Positions 1 to 12,190 are shown, counted from the stretch's first letter. The stretch is DNA of 64,000 nt from Manduca sexta (GCF_014839805.1 NC_051129.1:10792920-10856919), one strand, 5' to 3'. Notes: a model not told the origin generated them from the sequence alone. Made by a program: numbers and translations.

Positions 1-17
1 AGAATCAAATTGTCTAC

Positions 18-47
18 ACAAAAGCCGAGCCGCGAGCGAAGCTAGTC
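18..47 (+). mobile_element. Helitron-like 3' end at the window edge
   Basis: AAAAGCCGAGCCGCGAGCGA then AGCTAGT; the rest of the element lies before the window. Confidence 0.4.
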
Positions 48-704
48 CCTGATTACCTTTGCATACCAATCAAAGTTTCCGATATACAGCCCTGTTTGTT
101 GCGCGTCCAAATGTAATATCGACAGGCCCCAACAGTCGAAATATCCATGCAAACTGGAAATTCGTTAGGTGTACAATCAGTCACAGAGAGTTGTAAAAAT
201 CTCAAAAATAGACGGCTAGTGACTGACACAACCGCATCACGCCTTTATCTTGACGTATTGTTCCAATTCAGAAAATTGTTTTACTAAAAGGAAGTTACAT
301 TATTCCTATATCCTATTCAATTTTATCCGGAGAATAGTATTTATCCCGGAATGTTAAAGCGAGCATCAAATTTTAGTGAATTGAAATTAATTCATTTAGT
401 AATAGTTGTACATAAAAGGAATTTGCGATATTCACTGTTACTCGAAGCTTCCGTGAAACTGGACGATGAACCATCAATTAGTTCAATAATTCACGTGAAT
501 TAATTTAACGTTTGCGGTATTACAGCTTTGTTTTAACATTTAATTCTAAACAGTTTGCGGTTAACCATTCTGTCTGTGAGTGAATTCGATTTACCTATAC
601 AAAAGGAAATTTGATAAATATAAATACCGGTTACGTCGCAACTGAATTGGAAAGCTTTTCCCGAGCGATTAAAGATTATATTAGAAGACTCTTACTCAGT
701 GCTG

Positions 705-808
705 ATAGATATTTTCCAAAAGAGAACCCGACACAGTATATAGGTACTAATATGCATATATGCGGTCTGCAAATCGCTCTGATGATAATTGGATTTTACA
801 CTACATAG
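705..808 (+). repeat. Dispersed repeat, paired with 4.3 kb
   Basis: AGAGAACCCGACACAGTATA, GGTCTGCAAATCGCTCTGAT and TTGGATTTTACACTA recur in diverged form at 4294-4393. Confidence 0.6.
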
Positions 809-819
809 TCACTACATAG

Positions 820-1102
820 TATAAAACAAAGTCGCTTTCTCTGTCCCTTTGTATGCTTAAATCTTTAAAACTACGCAACGGATTTTGATGCGTTTTTTTT
901 TAATAGATAGAGTGATTCAAGAGGAAGGTTTATATGTATAATAACATCTATTAAATAGTGGAGAAATACTGTTATTTTGTTATGTTATACCCGTGCGAAG
1001 CCAGAGCGGGCCGCTATGTTTTTATATACAACGTTTACAGTTTTTCTGTAGTGTATGTAGTATCAGCATTGCACCCGTGCGAATCCAGGGCGGGTCGCTA
1101 GT
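820..1102 (+). mobile_element. Transposon-derived repeat with duplicated 3' end
   Basis: AACTACGCAACGGATTTTGA, TAGATAGAGTGATTCAAGAG and two successive terminal motifs: ACCCGTGCGAAGCCAGAGCG (990) and ACCCGTGCGAATCCAGGGCG (1072), both followed by a GCTA end. Class uncertain (Helitron-like or RTE-like). Confidence 0.5.
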
Positions 1103-1512
1103 TCTACATAAAGGGAAGCCAGGAGGAATCGGTTATATGGAACCTTCGCTACTGCTGTGCGTCATATATACTAAGCCCGTAAAACGCCTTTGTTCAATCA
1201 TTTACTCTCATAGAAAACAAAGTATGAGACGTATCCGAGCAGACATTATCCGAGCGACCGACTAATCGCTAGTCATTTCTATAATCTTTTGTTATTTTTT
1301 GCGTTAACGATTAAGATAGGCGTTCTCGACAAGGACTTGATGAAAATAAGCTTAAAAAGATACATGCGAATTGAGAACCTCCTCCTTTTTTTCGTCGGTT
1401 AATGAAAAAAGCGATATAACATTATGAATTAAGACACGGCCCAGAATATTTAATAATAAATGGTGTTAAATAAATTGTAATGGTATATTAAAATTATAAA
1501 TTATATATATTT

Positions 1513-1757
1513 GCTAATGATAGGATTTTACATCCACCCGGATAGCGATCACCGTATTGGTATTAAAAGGTATTAAATCCCGCCCTTGTGTCCCACGTTG
1601 TGGTGTCGTGTCCGGATTCAGTCTGTGTATATCCCGTTGCAATAGGCCGGCATAATTGTGTCGACTGGTGAGAAGTAATTACCTCTCGTCAGTCGACACT
1701 TTATTAGACCCTATTCCATTTACCATCAGGTGGAGTTGGGTCACTTTGACATGCACA
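1513..1757 (+). repeat. Repeat A copy, followed directly by Repeat B
   Basis: About 240-bp dispersed unit beginning near TAGGATTTTACATCCACCCG, with AACAGG-like CAATAGGCCGGCATAATTG and ending GGTCACTTTGACATG. At least ten copies are in the window in both orientations. Class unresolved; its second half resembles a LINE C-terminus (see findings). Confidence 0.8.
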
Positions 1758-1763
1758 ATACTG

Positions 1764-1975
1764 CATACTGGTGGTAGTTCTCTCATATGTGAGACTACGC
1801 CTGGGTAGGTACTACCGCAATGTCTATTTCTGCCGCCAAGCAGCGGTGTGTAGTCACTGTTGTGGTTCGGTTTGAAGGACATTGTAGCCAGTGTAACTAC
1901 TGGACATAATAAGACTTAAGACCTCGTGTCTTAGGACGGCGAGCGCAGTGGAATACCAAACAATACTTTGTAATA
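1764..1975 (+). repeat. Repeat B copy
   Basis: Unit with ACTGGTGGTAGTTCTCTCAT, TATTTCTGCCGCCAAGCAGC, and GCGAGCGCAGTGGAATACC. The same unit recurs near 42.8 kb with high similarity. No coding potential. Confidence 0.8.
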
Positions 1976-2469
1976 TAAATACCTTGTATTGGGGGTGCAG
2001 GGGTTACTTTACCGTGCCATTATAAAAAAAAGCACTGAATGGTATTGCATTACTCTCCCTAAGGCATTACTTGGATCTAATCATTCAGAAAATCTCTTAT
2101 AAACGACCAAAACTTTAATTAATTACTATATTAATCTTCTTAAAGTTAAGCGAAATTCTTCAGATAAAACGTCGGATGTCACAAAGTTAGTACATTTTAA
2201 CGCAAGAAATTTTTTAGCGACCTTTCCTTAAAAGCCTAGTCAAAAATTTGCACGTCTAGAGAACTTGACGCTACAAATGTGAATTCCTTTGAAGTTATAA
2301 TCCTAGTCCGTTAACAAGGAAACTTACGATCAAAGGCGAGTTTTTATTATAGATTATTTGGGTTACAAGGGGGAATCAAAAATCGCTCAACGGCGTCATA
2401 GATTTAGGTACCTTTATTGATCAGAGGTTTAACTATCTACTCTTGTCATGTTTTTGTTTAATTATTTTA

Positions 2470-2627
2470 TGCGAATGTTAGACATCGAAATAAAACTATT
2501 ACGCGGATTTTTTCGCGGTTTTTGTATATTTTTTTCTTCCGTTTCGTAGACTTTGCAGCTTTCGTGGTTACGTTGTCCGCCCCGTTAAAAACCACGAAAA
2601 AATCCGCAATATAGTTTTATTTCAATG
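2470..2627. mobile_element. MITE-2 copy
   Basis: Inverted ends GAAATAAAACTATTACGCGG and CCGCAATATAGTTTTATTTC, with TTTCGTAGACTTTGC and TTCGTGGTTAC in the middle. Five related copies lie in the window. No coding. Confidence 0.8.
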
Positions 2628-2629
2628 TT

Positions 2630-4050
2630 TTTACTTACGTAGGTAATTTTATAAAGATATTTATCAAATAATTTGTAAAATTAAGAATGATGATGTCTAA
2701 AATCATCAGTAACATAATAATAAAATATAAAAATTAAATTCTGTTATTTTATTACCTTATGGTAAAATCAGCAACCGAATTCGTAACACACGAGATAGTG
2801 AGTATCTTTAAGCATTTGTGAACACATTGGCGAAGTATAATCGTAGTAAGTTGCCGATCTTGAGATCTTGACCTCAGCGAGTTTGAGAGAAAGTTGGAGA
2901 TTTTTAAGTCTGACACAATTACTTTTTATAAGATTATCAAACATTTTAAAACCGATCGTGTAAGTTGGTCAATGAAGTTACGACTACGATGCAATAGATT
3001 TTGAAATATTTGTATATTATAATTAAATTCATTGATTTTTTATTGACGTTTAATGAGCTTTCTTGTAATTATAACATTTAGTCAGCTTGAGAATCTTCAG
3101 GTGATATTAAACCCCACTTCCGCTCTAATACTTCTAAAGGTTATTAACTGCAATGTAAGAGTATGAAATAGCTACGTAATTGCTACGAATCGTAACAAGC
3201 TACGACTCGTAGCGCTGCTACGAGGTATTAAATCGCAAGAATTAAATGAATTTTACGAAATTGTATTTCTATTAAACAATGGTTATTATGTTTATGTTGA
3301 AAATTATATTCATTTGTTAATATTTATGAAATTATAAAAGAATTTATGCTTTAGCAAAATATAACATTATACAAATATTTTACGGGTACGTGGTATTTGC
3401 TAATAAATAATCTAGGCCATAATATAACTTTATGAATTAAATTTAATAAATAAATTACATAGACGAAGTAAATACCTCAGGTATTGCTTACTACAACACT
3501 AATAATGAAAAGTAATTTATAATTTATTACAAAATTTCAAACATTTTCAGTTCAAATTTTATTGAAACTATCCCCAATCTACTCACATCATCCCAAGCGC
3601 GACACTAGACAATGTGTTACAAATGGCCCCATGTGTCTTCATAATGTTCAACGAATTGATTCACACGTCTCACGTACGCCCTACTTTCTTTTATCTTTCT
3701 TTAGTTTTATTTTCACCCGATGCGGTGAACTTGGTAATTATGTTATAACGGACTATCTCCATTAGTTACATGATTCGTGCTTCATTTCGGAATGAACTAG
3801 CATTAGTCTCACAATAGAAACTTGTGAAGGGCATATATTTGTTTTTTTATTGAAGAGGCTGTCTACTGTTCAGTGAAGTGAAACGCCAACACGTAAGCAA
3901 TGAGAAATTTGTTAATTTAGGTCTTATGCTATGAACACACTAAGGTTAATTTCGATTCAATATTAAAGCCATAAAAATACTTCGTCTAATCAAAATCTCA
4001 AATGACAAATCAAATATTCAATCATTAATTGCATAAAATATCTCCATAAT
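2630..4050. other. AT-rich intergenic, nothing identified
   Basis: No coding block or repeat family recognised, apart from a short GCTACGA-rich patch at 3170-3230 (CTACGAATCG, CTACGACTCG, CTACGAGG). Confidence 0.5.
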
Positions 4051-4056
4051 TTGTGA

Positions 4057-4221
4057 CTAACCGCCATTTTCAACACCCGATTTTAATTTATCGATCTACC
4101 TCAAAGGTGGACCAATCAGAATAAAGTATTTTTTGACACGTTTACAACTGAGTTATTTTGATTGGTTCTCGGAATCGGATTGAAGATTGAGTTTGGGAAT
4201 ATTAATTGAAAATGGTTGTAA
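4057..4221. mobile_element. MITE-5 copy
   Basis: Inverted ends TAACCGCCATTTTCAA and TTGAAAATGGTTGTAA. Interior contains GGTGGACCAATCAGAATAAA and ATTTTGATTGGTTCTCGG. Confidence 0.7.
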
Positions 4222-4293
4222 ACCTTCCCGCGTCTCGATTATTGGAATTAATGTAGGTAGATGTCAGTGTAGTCTGGTGGCGAAGAGCGACAT

Positions 4294-4393
4294 TTTCTAA
4301 AAGGGACCCCGACACAACATAAAGGTACTACTAATATGAAATAATGTGGTCTGCATCTCGTTCTAATGAAAATTAGATTTTACATTAGTTACG
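4294..4393 (+). repeat. Dispersed repeat, paired with 0.7 kb
   Basis: AGGGACCCCGACACAACATA, GGTCTGCATCTCGTTCTAAT and TTAGATTTTACATTAG match 705-808. Confidence 0.6.
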
Positions 4394-5349
4394 AAAAGGA
4401 AGCCGGCAAAAATCGGGTTAGATGAACTATTTGCCACTGGTGTAGCCAAAACTTTATATGGAACAAAGAATATGATGAGAAAACTTCTAAACTAAAAATT
4501 AAGCTGAGTTATCGAATCCACAAATCTCTCAAAGAAATTAAATTGAGAGAATTGTAGTGCTAAAATACGAGACGTGCCGATTTCAAACGTTTTCTTGTTC
4601 ATGAAAAATGTTTGGATTCGTTTTCGCACTTAATCTGGAAGCAGTTGCTACAAGTTCGTAATAGGGGAAGTTGGGGATGCTTTTGAAGTGGCTCGTTATA
4701 GAAACTTGGAGTTAGATTTAGGGTAATAAATTAATATCCAAACAAATTATTTGTTTGCATTTGGTAAGTTTCTGTGGATTTGTTTGATGCCACTATAATT
4801 TAGTTAATAAACGAATGAGTTTAAGGTTTATTATGTAATGTATACCGAAATAAATACAGCAATATCTTAGCAGGAAATATGTAGATGAGACTGCTGCGAG
4901 GTCGCAAAATCGGTATCATCCTTACAGCACACAATTCGTACTTTCAAAGTTTCTTATATTTATTTCATATTGTTTGCAGTTCACTTTACTATTAAAAATT
5001 GCAGTCTAGTCTCTAACCAGATGTAAAGGAGACTGCTGTGAGGTCGCAGCCTCGATCTCTCCAAGGCACGTGTGTATCTTTCTTTGTAACTTATGTATTT
5101 CTTGTTAGTCATTGTTAACTTTACGAAAATTTAAATAATTTAGTAACCTGCCCACGACAGCAACATCGAAGGTGTATAAAATCTTCAATCTGCCCTAAAC
5201 CGCCTGTGAATCTCAGGCCCTGAAGTAATCGAATGGTATCAACTGACCTACTTCCTCGTAAGCAGGTCTGGTGCTTTAAACTATGTATTATATAACGACA
5301 GCGGTGAGTAAACAACCATTCTATGATTGCGGTCAAATGCATAAATTTT

Positions 5350-5450
5350 TGAGAATACTGCCCTGTATTACATACTCTTCCACTACTGTGTATGGGCCTC
5401 TTCTACTACTGAGAGGGATTAGGCCCTAGTCCACCATGTTGACCTACTCC
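5350..5450 (-). mobile_element. SINE-1 3' fragment
   Basis: Minus-strand copy of the family's 3' half: the plus strand shows GGCCTCTTCTACTACTGAG and GGATTAGGCCCTAGTCCACC. Confidence 0.65.
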
Positions 5451-5454
5451 ATCT

Positions 5455-5690
5455 GAACTATGCCAGCGCCATCTATTTAAAAATTCAGACTTAAACTCCA
5501 TTATTTCCTCTTGGACCACATTACCGAGATAGAAACTAGTTTAAATGTTAATCCCCGACATGGTCCACCTGTGGGTCAAATATCATCATAATCCGTTAAA
5601 ATTTTTCTGCGTTTACTTCTAACAAACATCCATACATTTTTCCAAACTTTTGCCTTTGTATTAAAGTAAGGTTTCACCACAGTTGCGGCT
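5455..5690 (-). mobile_element. Helitron-like fragment
   Basis: Shares GCCAGCGCCATCTATTTAAA, TAATCCGTTAAAATTTTTCT and TGCGTTTACTTCTAA-type segments with 37605-37912. Confidence 0.45.
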
Positions 5691-5699
5691 AAGGACTTA

Positions 5700-6360
5700 A
5701 TTTATTTGACATACTATTAAACAAATGTAATTTGTGAGTACAGTTGTAATTAAATTCCTTGGATAATACATTTTATAATTTGCAATTTGTTGTTTTAATT
5801 GTTTACGTAGATGCTATGCAGGCCTTGTATGAAGACTAGCAAACGGTACTAAAACGCACATGCTGTGTTCAATATGCAGGTTGGCTTGTTATTTGTGTTT
5901 ACTTTGTATGCATTACGAAAGGCCACGAACGCTGCCTCAGTACACACTCACGCTTTTAACTCAGATGGAGTAGGCAGGGGCTAATTTTCGCTATCTGTAT
6001 TCCATCCTATGATGTGATATGCCAGTAGAATATAGTATTTGCCTGAACGTAGAGATAATCAGTCATATGCAGTGTTCTATTGCCTAATGTTGAAGAATTA
6101 ATTATTAATGTCAGTGTAATGTGTTTCTTGACAAGTTGGCAGCGTTTGCGTGACGCTTTAATTTTAGTTACAATTTTTTCGTCCTATTAGCGTAATTTAA
6201 TTATATTAACGTTATATTAATATATTATTGAGATATTTGGATAAAACAGTAAATATTATCTCATTTAAAACAATTTAAATATAGTTAACTAAAAGCAGAT
6301 TTCTAATGCCACAAATAAAATATATATTAAATCAGTACTTTTCCTATGTTTTTCTAACCT
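5700..6360. other. AT-rich intergenic, nothing identified
   Basis: No coding block, paired ends or repeat family seen on either strand. Confidence 0.5.
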
Positions 6361-6363
6361 AGT

Positions 6364-6425
6364 TAAAAAAAATTGAAAAAAGAATGTCGCTTATGACGAT
6401 TAGCCTTTTGACCGTTGACATACAT
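6364..6425. mobile_element. MITE-4 end fragment
   Basis: AATGTCGCTTATGACGATTA then GCCTTTTGACCGTTGACA matches one terminus; no partner end found. Confidence 0.5.
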
Positions 6426-6985
6426 TCTACAGATAAGCAAAGTACTCACACCTTTCGTATCACGGTTGTATAAAAAGTAGCAATATACGTACAAACCTGT
6501 GTAGTTTCATCTCGAGAGTGCTCAAGCTCGTTGACACCAGAGATTCTCCCTAAGCGAAGGTGACATGTGCTTGTACCAGTCATGTGTGTGTCAAATTACT
6601 GGCACGTCTATTAACTCTATAAAATTTCGCGTTAACGACATCACATTAGAGTCTTTTGCGTTGAGAATTAATTAGGTTTATGGCTTGATTCTACTCAATT
6701 CAGGTCGGTTTGCCTTTCAGAAATATTCTGTTAAATCATTTAGGTTTTGTCAAGATGAGAGATTCAAAGTTGTAAAAATAAAGAGTAAAGACACCGACAT
6801 GTAACTCGTGTAGACGTCAATTTAGCCGACAGAAAAATATCAGGTGAACAAAAGATTCGAGATACAGTTGTGACCTCGCAACAAAACAAGCAAGAATGAC
6901 ACTTATTACTTCTGTGCGAATATTCGCGTCAGTTGCTTTTGTCCCGATTCTGTTAACTTGGTTATTAACGAATTGCTTAAATACC

Positions 6986-7157
6986 GCCTAACGGTCGTTT
7001 TCAATAATCAATCCCCAATCTCAATCTTTAATCCGATTCAGAGAATGACCCATCAAAATAATTAATTAGTAAGCCTGTCACAATATACTTCGTTTGATTG
7101 GTCCATTATTGAGATAGATCGGAAAACGCAGTTGGGAACATGGCGCTTAAGCCGTTA
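6986..7157. mobile_element. MITE-5 copy, opposite orientation
   Basis: CCCAATCTCAATCTTTAATC, AATGACCCATCAAAATAA and TTTGATTGGTCCATTATTGA match the reverse complement of 4057-4221 in order. Confidence 0.65.
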
Positions 7158-7224
7158 GAGCCAACACGGCGAATTACAATTAAGATTTAGCTATTGACAA
7201 GCTCGTTAGCATATTTTTGGTTGT

Positions 7225-7378
7225 GTTATGCTATCGAAAGTCATAATTTTGCACATTCCATATAAATTTCAACTTGATACTTTCACGCGTTCCTGAGAAA
7301 AAAGGCCTTGACAGACAGACAGACGGACAACAACGTGATCCTATAAGGGTTCGTTTGAGGTACGAAATCCTGAAAAGT
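7225..7378 (+). repeat. Dispersed repeat with GACA run
   Basis: CAACTTGATACTTTCACGCG, TTGACAGACAGACAGACGGA and GTGATCCTATAAGGGTTCGT, then GAGGTACGAAATCCT. I recognise this as a common lepidopteran repeat end, but no second copy is in the window. Confidence 0.45.
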
Positions 7379-8000
7379 GTGATCAAAAGCGCATTATACG
7401 TATTTAATTTAGAATAGGCGAAATTAAAACTACCATGTGCAAATAAGCATCAAATTTATTGACATAAACGATAACAGCCCGACAATTTGTAAACGTGCGT
7501 GTGGCAGGCGCATTGTTGCTTTGTAACATGAATTGTTTAGTGTAACATGTCGATTGTTGTCAAGACAGCCTTTCAAAACTACCCAAATGTGACCATTATT
7601 GAGTGGATTATTGTTTGCTTGTCACTATTGAAATAATATAGGCTTAGTAGGTTATTTTGTGGTGACATTTCTTCTGATAAAACTGTTAATCAATTTCTCT
7701 AGCTTGGTATATTCAAAAGTAGAGGACTATAATATTGATTTCGAAATTATCATATCGTAATTATTAATCGAATAAATTAGCCCTATAACTTGCCCGAACA
7801 AAAAAGTAAAACTAATGAACTTGTATTTTATTTATACAAAATATTTGTTTTATGTTTATTCACTTTGTGTTATTTAAAACATGGTTTAGATTAGTAAGAA
7901 AACTTTTGCAAGCGAATTTTATCATATAATCATAGCAAGCTGACTTGTGGCGAGCTGTATGTATGTGTATAAAATACTGAAATATTGCCGATAATGATTT

Positions 8001-8186
8001 CTTATGTTTACGCAAACGACATTGAAATAAAACTTTTTTTCGGATTTTATTGCGGTCCTTTAAATTTTAGTTTTTTCTCGACGTTTCGAAAATATTGTAC
8101 CATTCATGGTTACTGCACAAAAAAATATAAAAAACCGGGATAAAATCCGAAAGTTAGTTTTATTTCAATATGGCCGCTAGTGTAAA
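8001..8186. mobile_element. MITE-2 copy
   Basis: Inverted ends TTGAAATAAAACTTTTTTTC and CGAAAGTTAGTTTTATTTCA; the centre has CTCGACGTTTCGAAAAT and TTCATGGTTAC. Confidence 0.8.
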
Positions 8187-8610
8187 CGTATTTAGAAGTT
8201 ATTGCACAATATATTGCTGCAAGTACTTGCTAGTCTAAACTAAGCTGTATAGTATGAATATATATTTCTATTTAATACCCAATTAAATTCCTAGTTATAT
8301 TAAACTTCTATTCCTATAAAGATCTTAATTCTGAATTGTCAAGTGTAAACGCACGAACATAGTTCGCGGAAACGGCTGTAATAGTCACTATTGAGTTGTT
8401 TTGCTAAAGTAGGTTAAAATGAAGCCTTATTTTAGTTTCCCCAAGTTACCAAAGAAGCTTTACTTTTCACGGAAATCGTAAATGAGCAAGTATGTTACCT
8501 AATGAAAAGTCTTCGAGAATGCTGTAATGGTTTAAGGAAAAGAATGGGAGTTATTCGCTCTCCGATTGGTATTTTTTTAAGAAATGTGGTACAGACCTTA
8601 TTTGATGTAT

Positions 8611-8800
8611 ATATACTAATATTATAAAGAGGTGCAAATGTAGATTTGTAGGGGCTAATCTCTGCAATTAGTGGACTGATTTTGAAAATTATTTCACTAA
8701 TACAAAGCTACATTGCTCCTGAGTACTAAAGGCTACTTCCCTACATATCGTGAAAAAAATATACCGAAAAACCTTTTTCACGTGGACGGGACTGTGGGCA
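8611..8800 (+). mobile_element. Helitron-like 5' part
   Basis: Starts ATACTAATATTATAAAGAGG; contains TTAGTGGACTGATTTTGAAA and TTTTTCACGTGGACGGGACT. No clear 3' end. Confidence 0.5.
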
Positions 8801-9000
8801 AAAGCGTCTCACTCAAGATTTTACAACGTCTTTAAATATTTATATAAAAATAACATATTTACAGAAAATATTTAGATTAAAAACGTGCAGTTCACGTCAT
8901 GGAAAAAAAAACGTATTTTACAATGGTGTTTTGCTTTTTCACGGTAGATTGAATGACCGTAACATGAGCGCAAAATTTTTGTATGACAATATCCCCAACG

Positions 9001-10028
9001 ACCCCCCCGAGGCAATTCTTGTGCGCTCGGCCTCCACACCGAATGCACGCCCATGCACGGGGGGACATTATGTCGCGGACCTAGGCACACTATAGGTGAT
9101 GCCTACACCAGTGGCGAAGCGTCCATACAAGCCGATTCCTACCGGGTTACCTTTTGTAAATTAACTTAAAATAATAAATGAAAAACATAACTAAATAACT
9201 AGAATAATAATAGTATATTCAAACAAGTCATCCTATACTTACTTAGTTCATTAAATCAATACTTCAACGATTACGGTACATAGTTCATATTATTATCAAT
9301 TCGTTAAATCGTAACTCGCGCGCAGTGCTCGCGCCTTATAGTATTCGAAGTGAACCCGGCCGCGCATAGCTTCCCTCGCGATATTGTTGGCTCTTTCACA
9401 CGTAGCGCGGTGTCTTTGTCTAATCTTTTGGAAGTGACGTAAAAAGACATGTGTGCGTGCGTGTCTGTGTACTTCAGGGTAACCCGAGAATTTGCGGCTT
9501 AATGTTAGGCCATTGGTGCGAAATTTTTTAATAATTTAGAATTTATAATTAGTGTTTTGTATAGTGTGGGTTATTAATTTTTGTTGGGCTCTTTTAGATA
9601 AGTATATGTTCAAAATATGTGATTATTTGTTAAATTTAGAGTTTAGAAATGTTTATGTTAGAAGGAAATTATTATGTATGATGATGTTTTACTGATTTTA
9701 ATTTATTGTGAACTGCGTATTACATGTTAACTGTAGAAAAAAATATTTCCTCGGGTTACCTTTTGAAAATTTTCACCCTTCGCCACTGGCCTACACCCCC
9801 ATGGTTGCAAGTTCTGGGGGGTCTGACAGGGACTCGTAGAACAATTCACCTCCCTTTCCTCTCCGCCCATCCTATTACTTCCTCTTCCTTCCCCCTTCTT
9901 TCCCCTCTATTTCTCCTCTTCTTCTCTTCCTCCAGGGCCTCGCAGTCGTTAAGCCGGGGGGTTCGTAGTATCCCATTCGCTTATCCCCCCGGTGTGGACT
10001 GTGGGGTCTGTATTTCAAAAAAAAAAAA
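9001..10028 (+). mobile_element. 5'-truncated poly(A) retroposon with target-site duplication
   Basis: GC-rich sequence ends in A13 (about 10017-10029) and is flanked by a 12-bp direct repeat ATATCCCCAACG, at 8989-9000 and 10029-10040. This is the signature of a non-LTR insertion. Without the nested hAT element the body is about 340 bp. It includes a pyrimidine tract and a segment GTGTGGACTGTGGGGTCTGT before the tail, resembling a LINE 3' UTR. I see no RT motif. A long open frame across 9724-10248 is chance reading through this chimera. Confidence 0.8.
9109..9788. mobile_element. hAT-type MITE (680 bp) with 8-bp target-site duplication
   Basis: Ends are CAGTGGCGAAG and its inverted copy CTTCGCCACTG, typical hAT termini. 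The exact 8-bp duplication GCCTACAC lies at 9101-9108 and 9789-9796. A GGGTTACCTTTTG motif occurs near both ends in the same direction. No transposase is seen; the interior is AT-rich and non-coding, so it would depend on a hAT transposase supplied elsewhere. It is inserted into the poly(A) retroposon, so it is younger than that element. Confidence 0.9.
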
Positions 10029-10387
10029 ATATCCCCAACGTCCGCCGTATACTATCTTAGAGCTCTTTGATTATCACTCAAATTATCGCCAGCTACGAAC
10101 TAATCATCAAAATGGCTCTACTGTACCATTTATTGTCTATATTGTCTTTACGACTCACTCACGTACACCGCTGCGTATTGAGCACTTTGATCTTAGTAAT
10201 ATCCGTTCAGAGCTGCTCTTTCAATTGCCTCGCTGTATTAACGAATGACCGATTTGACAATTTCGATATATTGTAGGATATTCAGGTAAAAGTGATTTAT
10301 TAATGTGTAGTTTGATTAAACTTTGAACGGACAGTCAACTCCTTATTTATAAACAGTAAATAATGCAAGAAAAGCATAGTAAATGAA

Positions 10388-10692
10388 ACCATATGCAGAC
10401 AGTTGAAGGCTAATTGATGTAAGCAACATATTTTTATATAAGCGACAATTAGTTTAAAAAAACATAGAAAAACGTGCTGATTTTAATTATGTATGAAACT
10501 AAGTGTCACAAAATTATACCTGAAAATTATACTCAGTTAATATTCTGTGAAGAACGTTGTAGGTTGTATGTTTATAAAACAGTATGTATGTACTTATTTA
10601 ATCATATATAATGTACAATTGTTTGTTTTCCCACAATAAAATAAAAAAAATATGTCGCTTAAGTCAATTAGTCTTTCAACCGTCGGTTATAA
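10388..10692. mobile_element. MITE-4 copy, longer form
   Basis: Left end AGTTGAAGGCTAATTGATG with AAGCAACATATTTT; right end AATATGTCGCTTAAGTCAAT and TAGTCTTTCAACCGTCGG. The interior is longer and unrelated to the 60.4-kb copy. Confidence 0.6.
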
Positions 10693-10704
10693 TACACACA
10701 GATA

Positions 10705-10905
10705 CAGACATTCACGACTTTTATCTCCGAAGGGGTAGGCAGAGGGGCAACTCTGGCCACTTTCCGTCGTGCGTATTCCGTTCCATGATGATGATAGGGG
10801 CTAGCCTACCGTCTTATCGGGCACAAATTCCAAACTGTGAGCTGATTTTGAGTCCAAACTATCCAATATCACTGTCCAACGCGGAGTTCAAACCTGAGAC
10901 CTTTG
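10705..10905 (-). mobile_element. SINE-2, degraded
   Basis: The plus strand shows TTTATCTCCGAAGGGGTAGG, CCGTTCCATGATGATGATAG, GGGCACAAATTCCA and a decayed box B near AGTTCAAACCTGAGACC. Confidence 0.7.
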
Positions 10906-10929
10906 TAATAATAGTTAATAAATTTTACG

Positions 10930-12190
10930 AAATCACAGCAACAATGATCTGCCAGGTGCTGAGGCTAATGATATTAATACATGTACATTCTTATATAAGA
11001 TCACGCCGTTGCCTCTTTCCAGTAGTAGGCAGAGGTGTCACCTCGTATCGCCAGCATAGATTCCACATAGATAAACTATTTTTATTTATCTAGAATAATT
11101 TCAGATTCCATGTCGATACGGAACAGAACAATCCAATATGCTTGTTCTTGTTCTGAGCCAATATCACTATCCAACCTGTACAAAAAAAGCTCTATTAAGG
11201 TCTAACACCTTTATGTCGTTTATATAAGCGTCAAATTCCCATGTCGACTGCGGAGTCATGGACGACATACGTCATAGTTTTGTCGGAATGTATACGAAGG
11301 AGGCTATACGCATTGACCACGGCCGCGGCAGTTTTGATTTATTTTGCGGTTTTATCTTGTGGAATCTGACAGTTTTTTTACAAACTATTTTAAAATAATT
11401 AAACGGTTTTATCAAATCAAAAATTTTCTTTCAGGTATGACAAAGTGGCTCATCCACACCTGATGGTAAGAAGATTGACATCTATAGTATCGGTTAAAGG
11501 TCATTATAATCACTCCCTGTCGATTCAATTATTCCAGCCTCAAAATTCAGTTACATTTTATTGCCCTACCAATAATTATAACCTAAAATACTTATCTTGT
11601 GTACTTATACAACCAGATCAGACGCGAATAAAATATAATATTGTATTTAATTACAATTATTGGCGTCCTGATATAACAATACGAACCCAGACTTCTGGCT
11701 CAGTTCCAAGGTATTAAAACCGGCCTAATTGAATTGGATTCTGTCGCCAGCCATCCATTATTATTGCGATACATTCGAACTCAAGATCAGTCTTGATTCG
11801 ATTATAATGACTCTTTAAAAAAGTAATACGTAACTTAGCTGTTTTGTATTGGGAAAGGCTGTTAACACAGCGTAATAGCTGCTGGCAACTCTGAGTAAGA
11901 TATAACATTGAAACAGCATTTACAATTCATACAACGTAAACTTAATTAAAATCCGTACTCTCCGATATCACTGACAAAAAAACCGAATGAATAAATTTTG
12001 AAAGCGTGCAATCACGCGTGGGTAATCTACACGTGGGTAAAAAACTGCACCATATTTGTGAGAAAAAACATTACTTCACCGACTTTTGCAATCAAGACCG
12101 AAAAGGATTTGAAAAAGATTTTCTGAAATTGTTCTCATCATTAATTGTGTCCGATTATAATTTCTCCTCATTAAGTTTGAGAAATACTGG
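10930..12190. other. AT-rich intergenic, mostly unidentified
   Basis: Open frames at 11445-11717 and 12006-12395 show no recognisable domain or start context. A CCACACCTGATGGTAAG piece near 11455 recalls Repeat A. Confidence 0.45.

Noticed and set aside
4861..5060. GAGACTGCTG(C/T)GAGGTCGCA occurring twice about 140 bases apart
   Set aside because: Only a short match; not enough to define an element or a tandem repeat.
9724..10248. 174-codon open frame
   Set aside because: It starts inside a hAT MITE, crosses its end and a pyrimidine tract, then runs through a retroposon poly(A) tail. It spans two insertion junctions, so it cannot be a gene.
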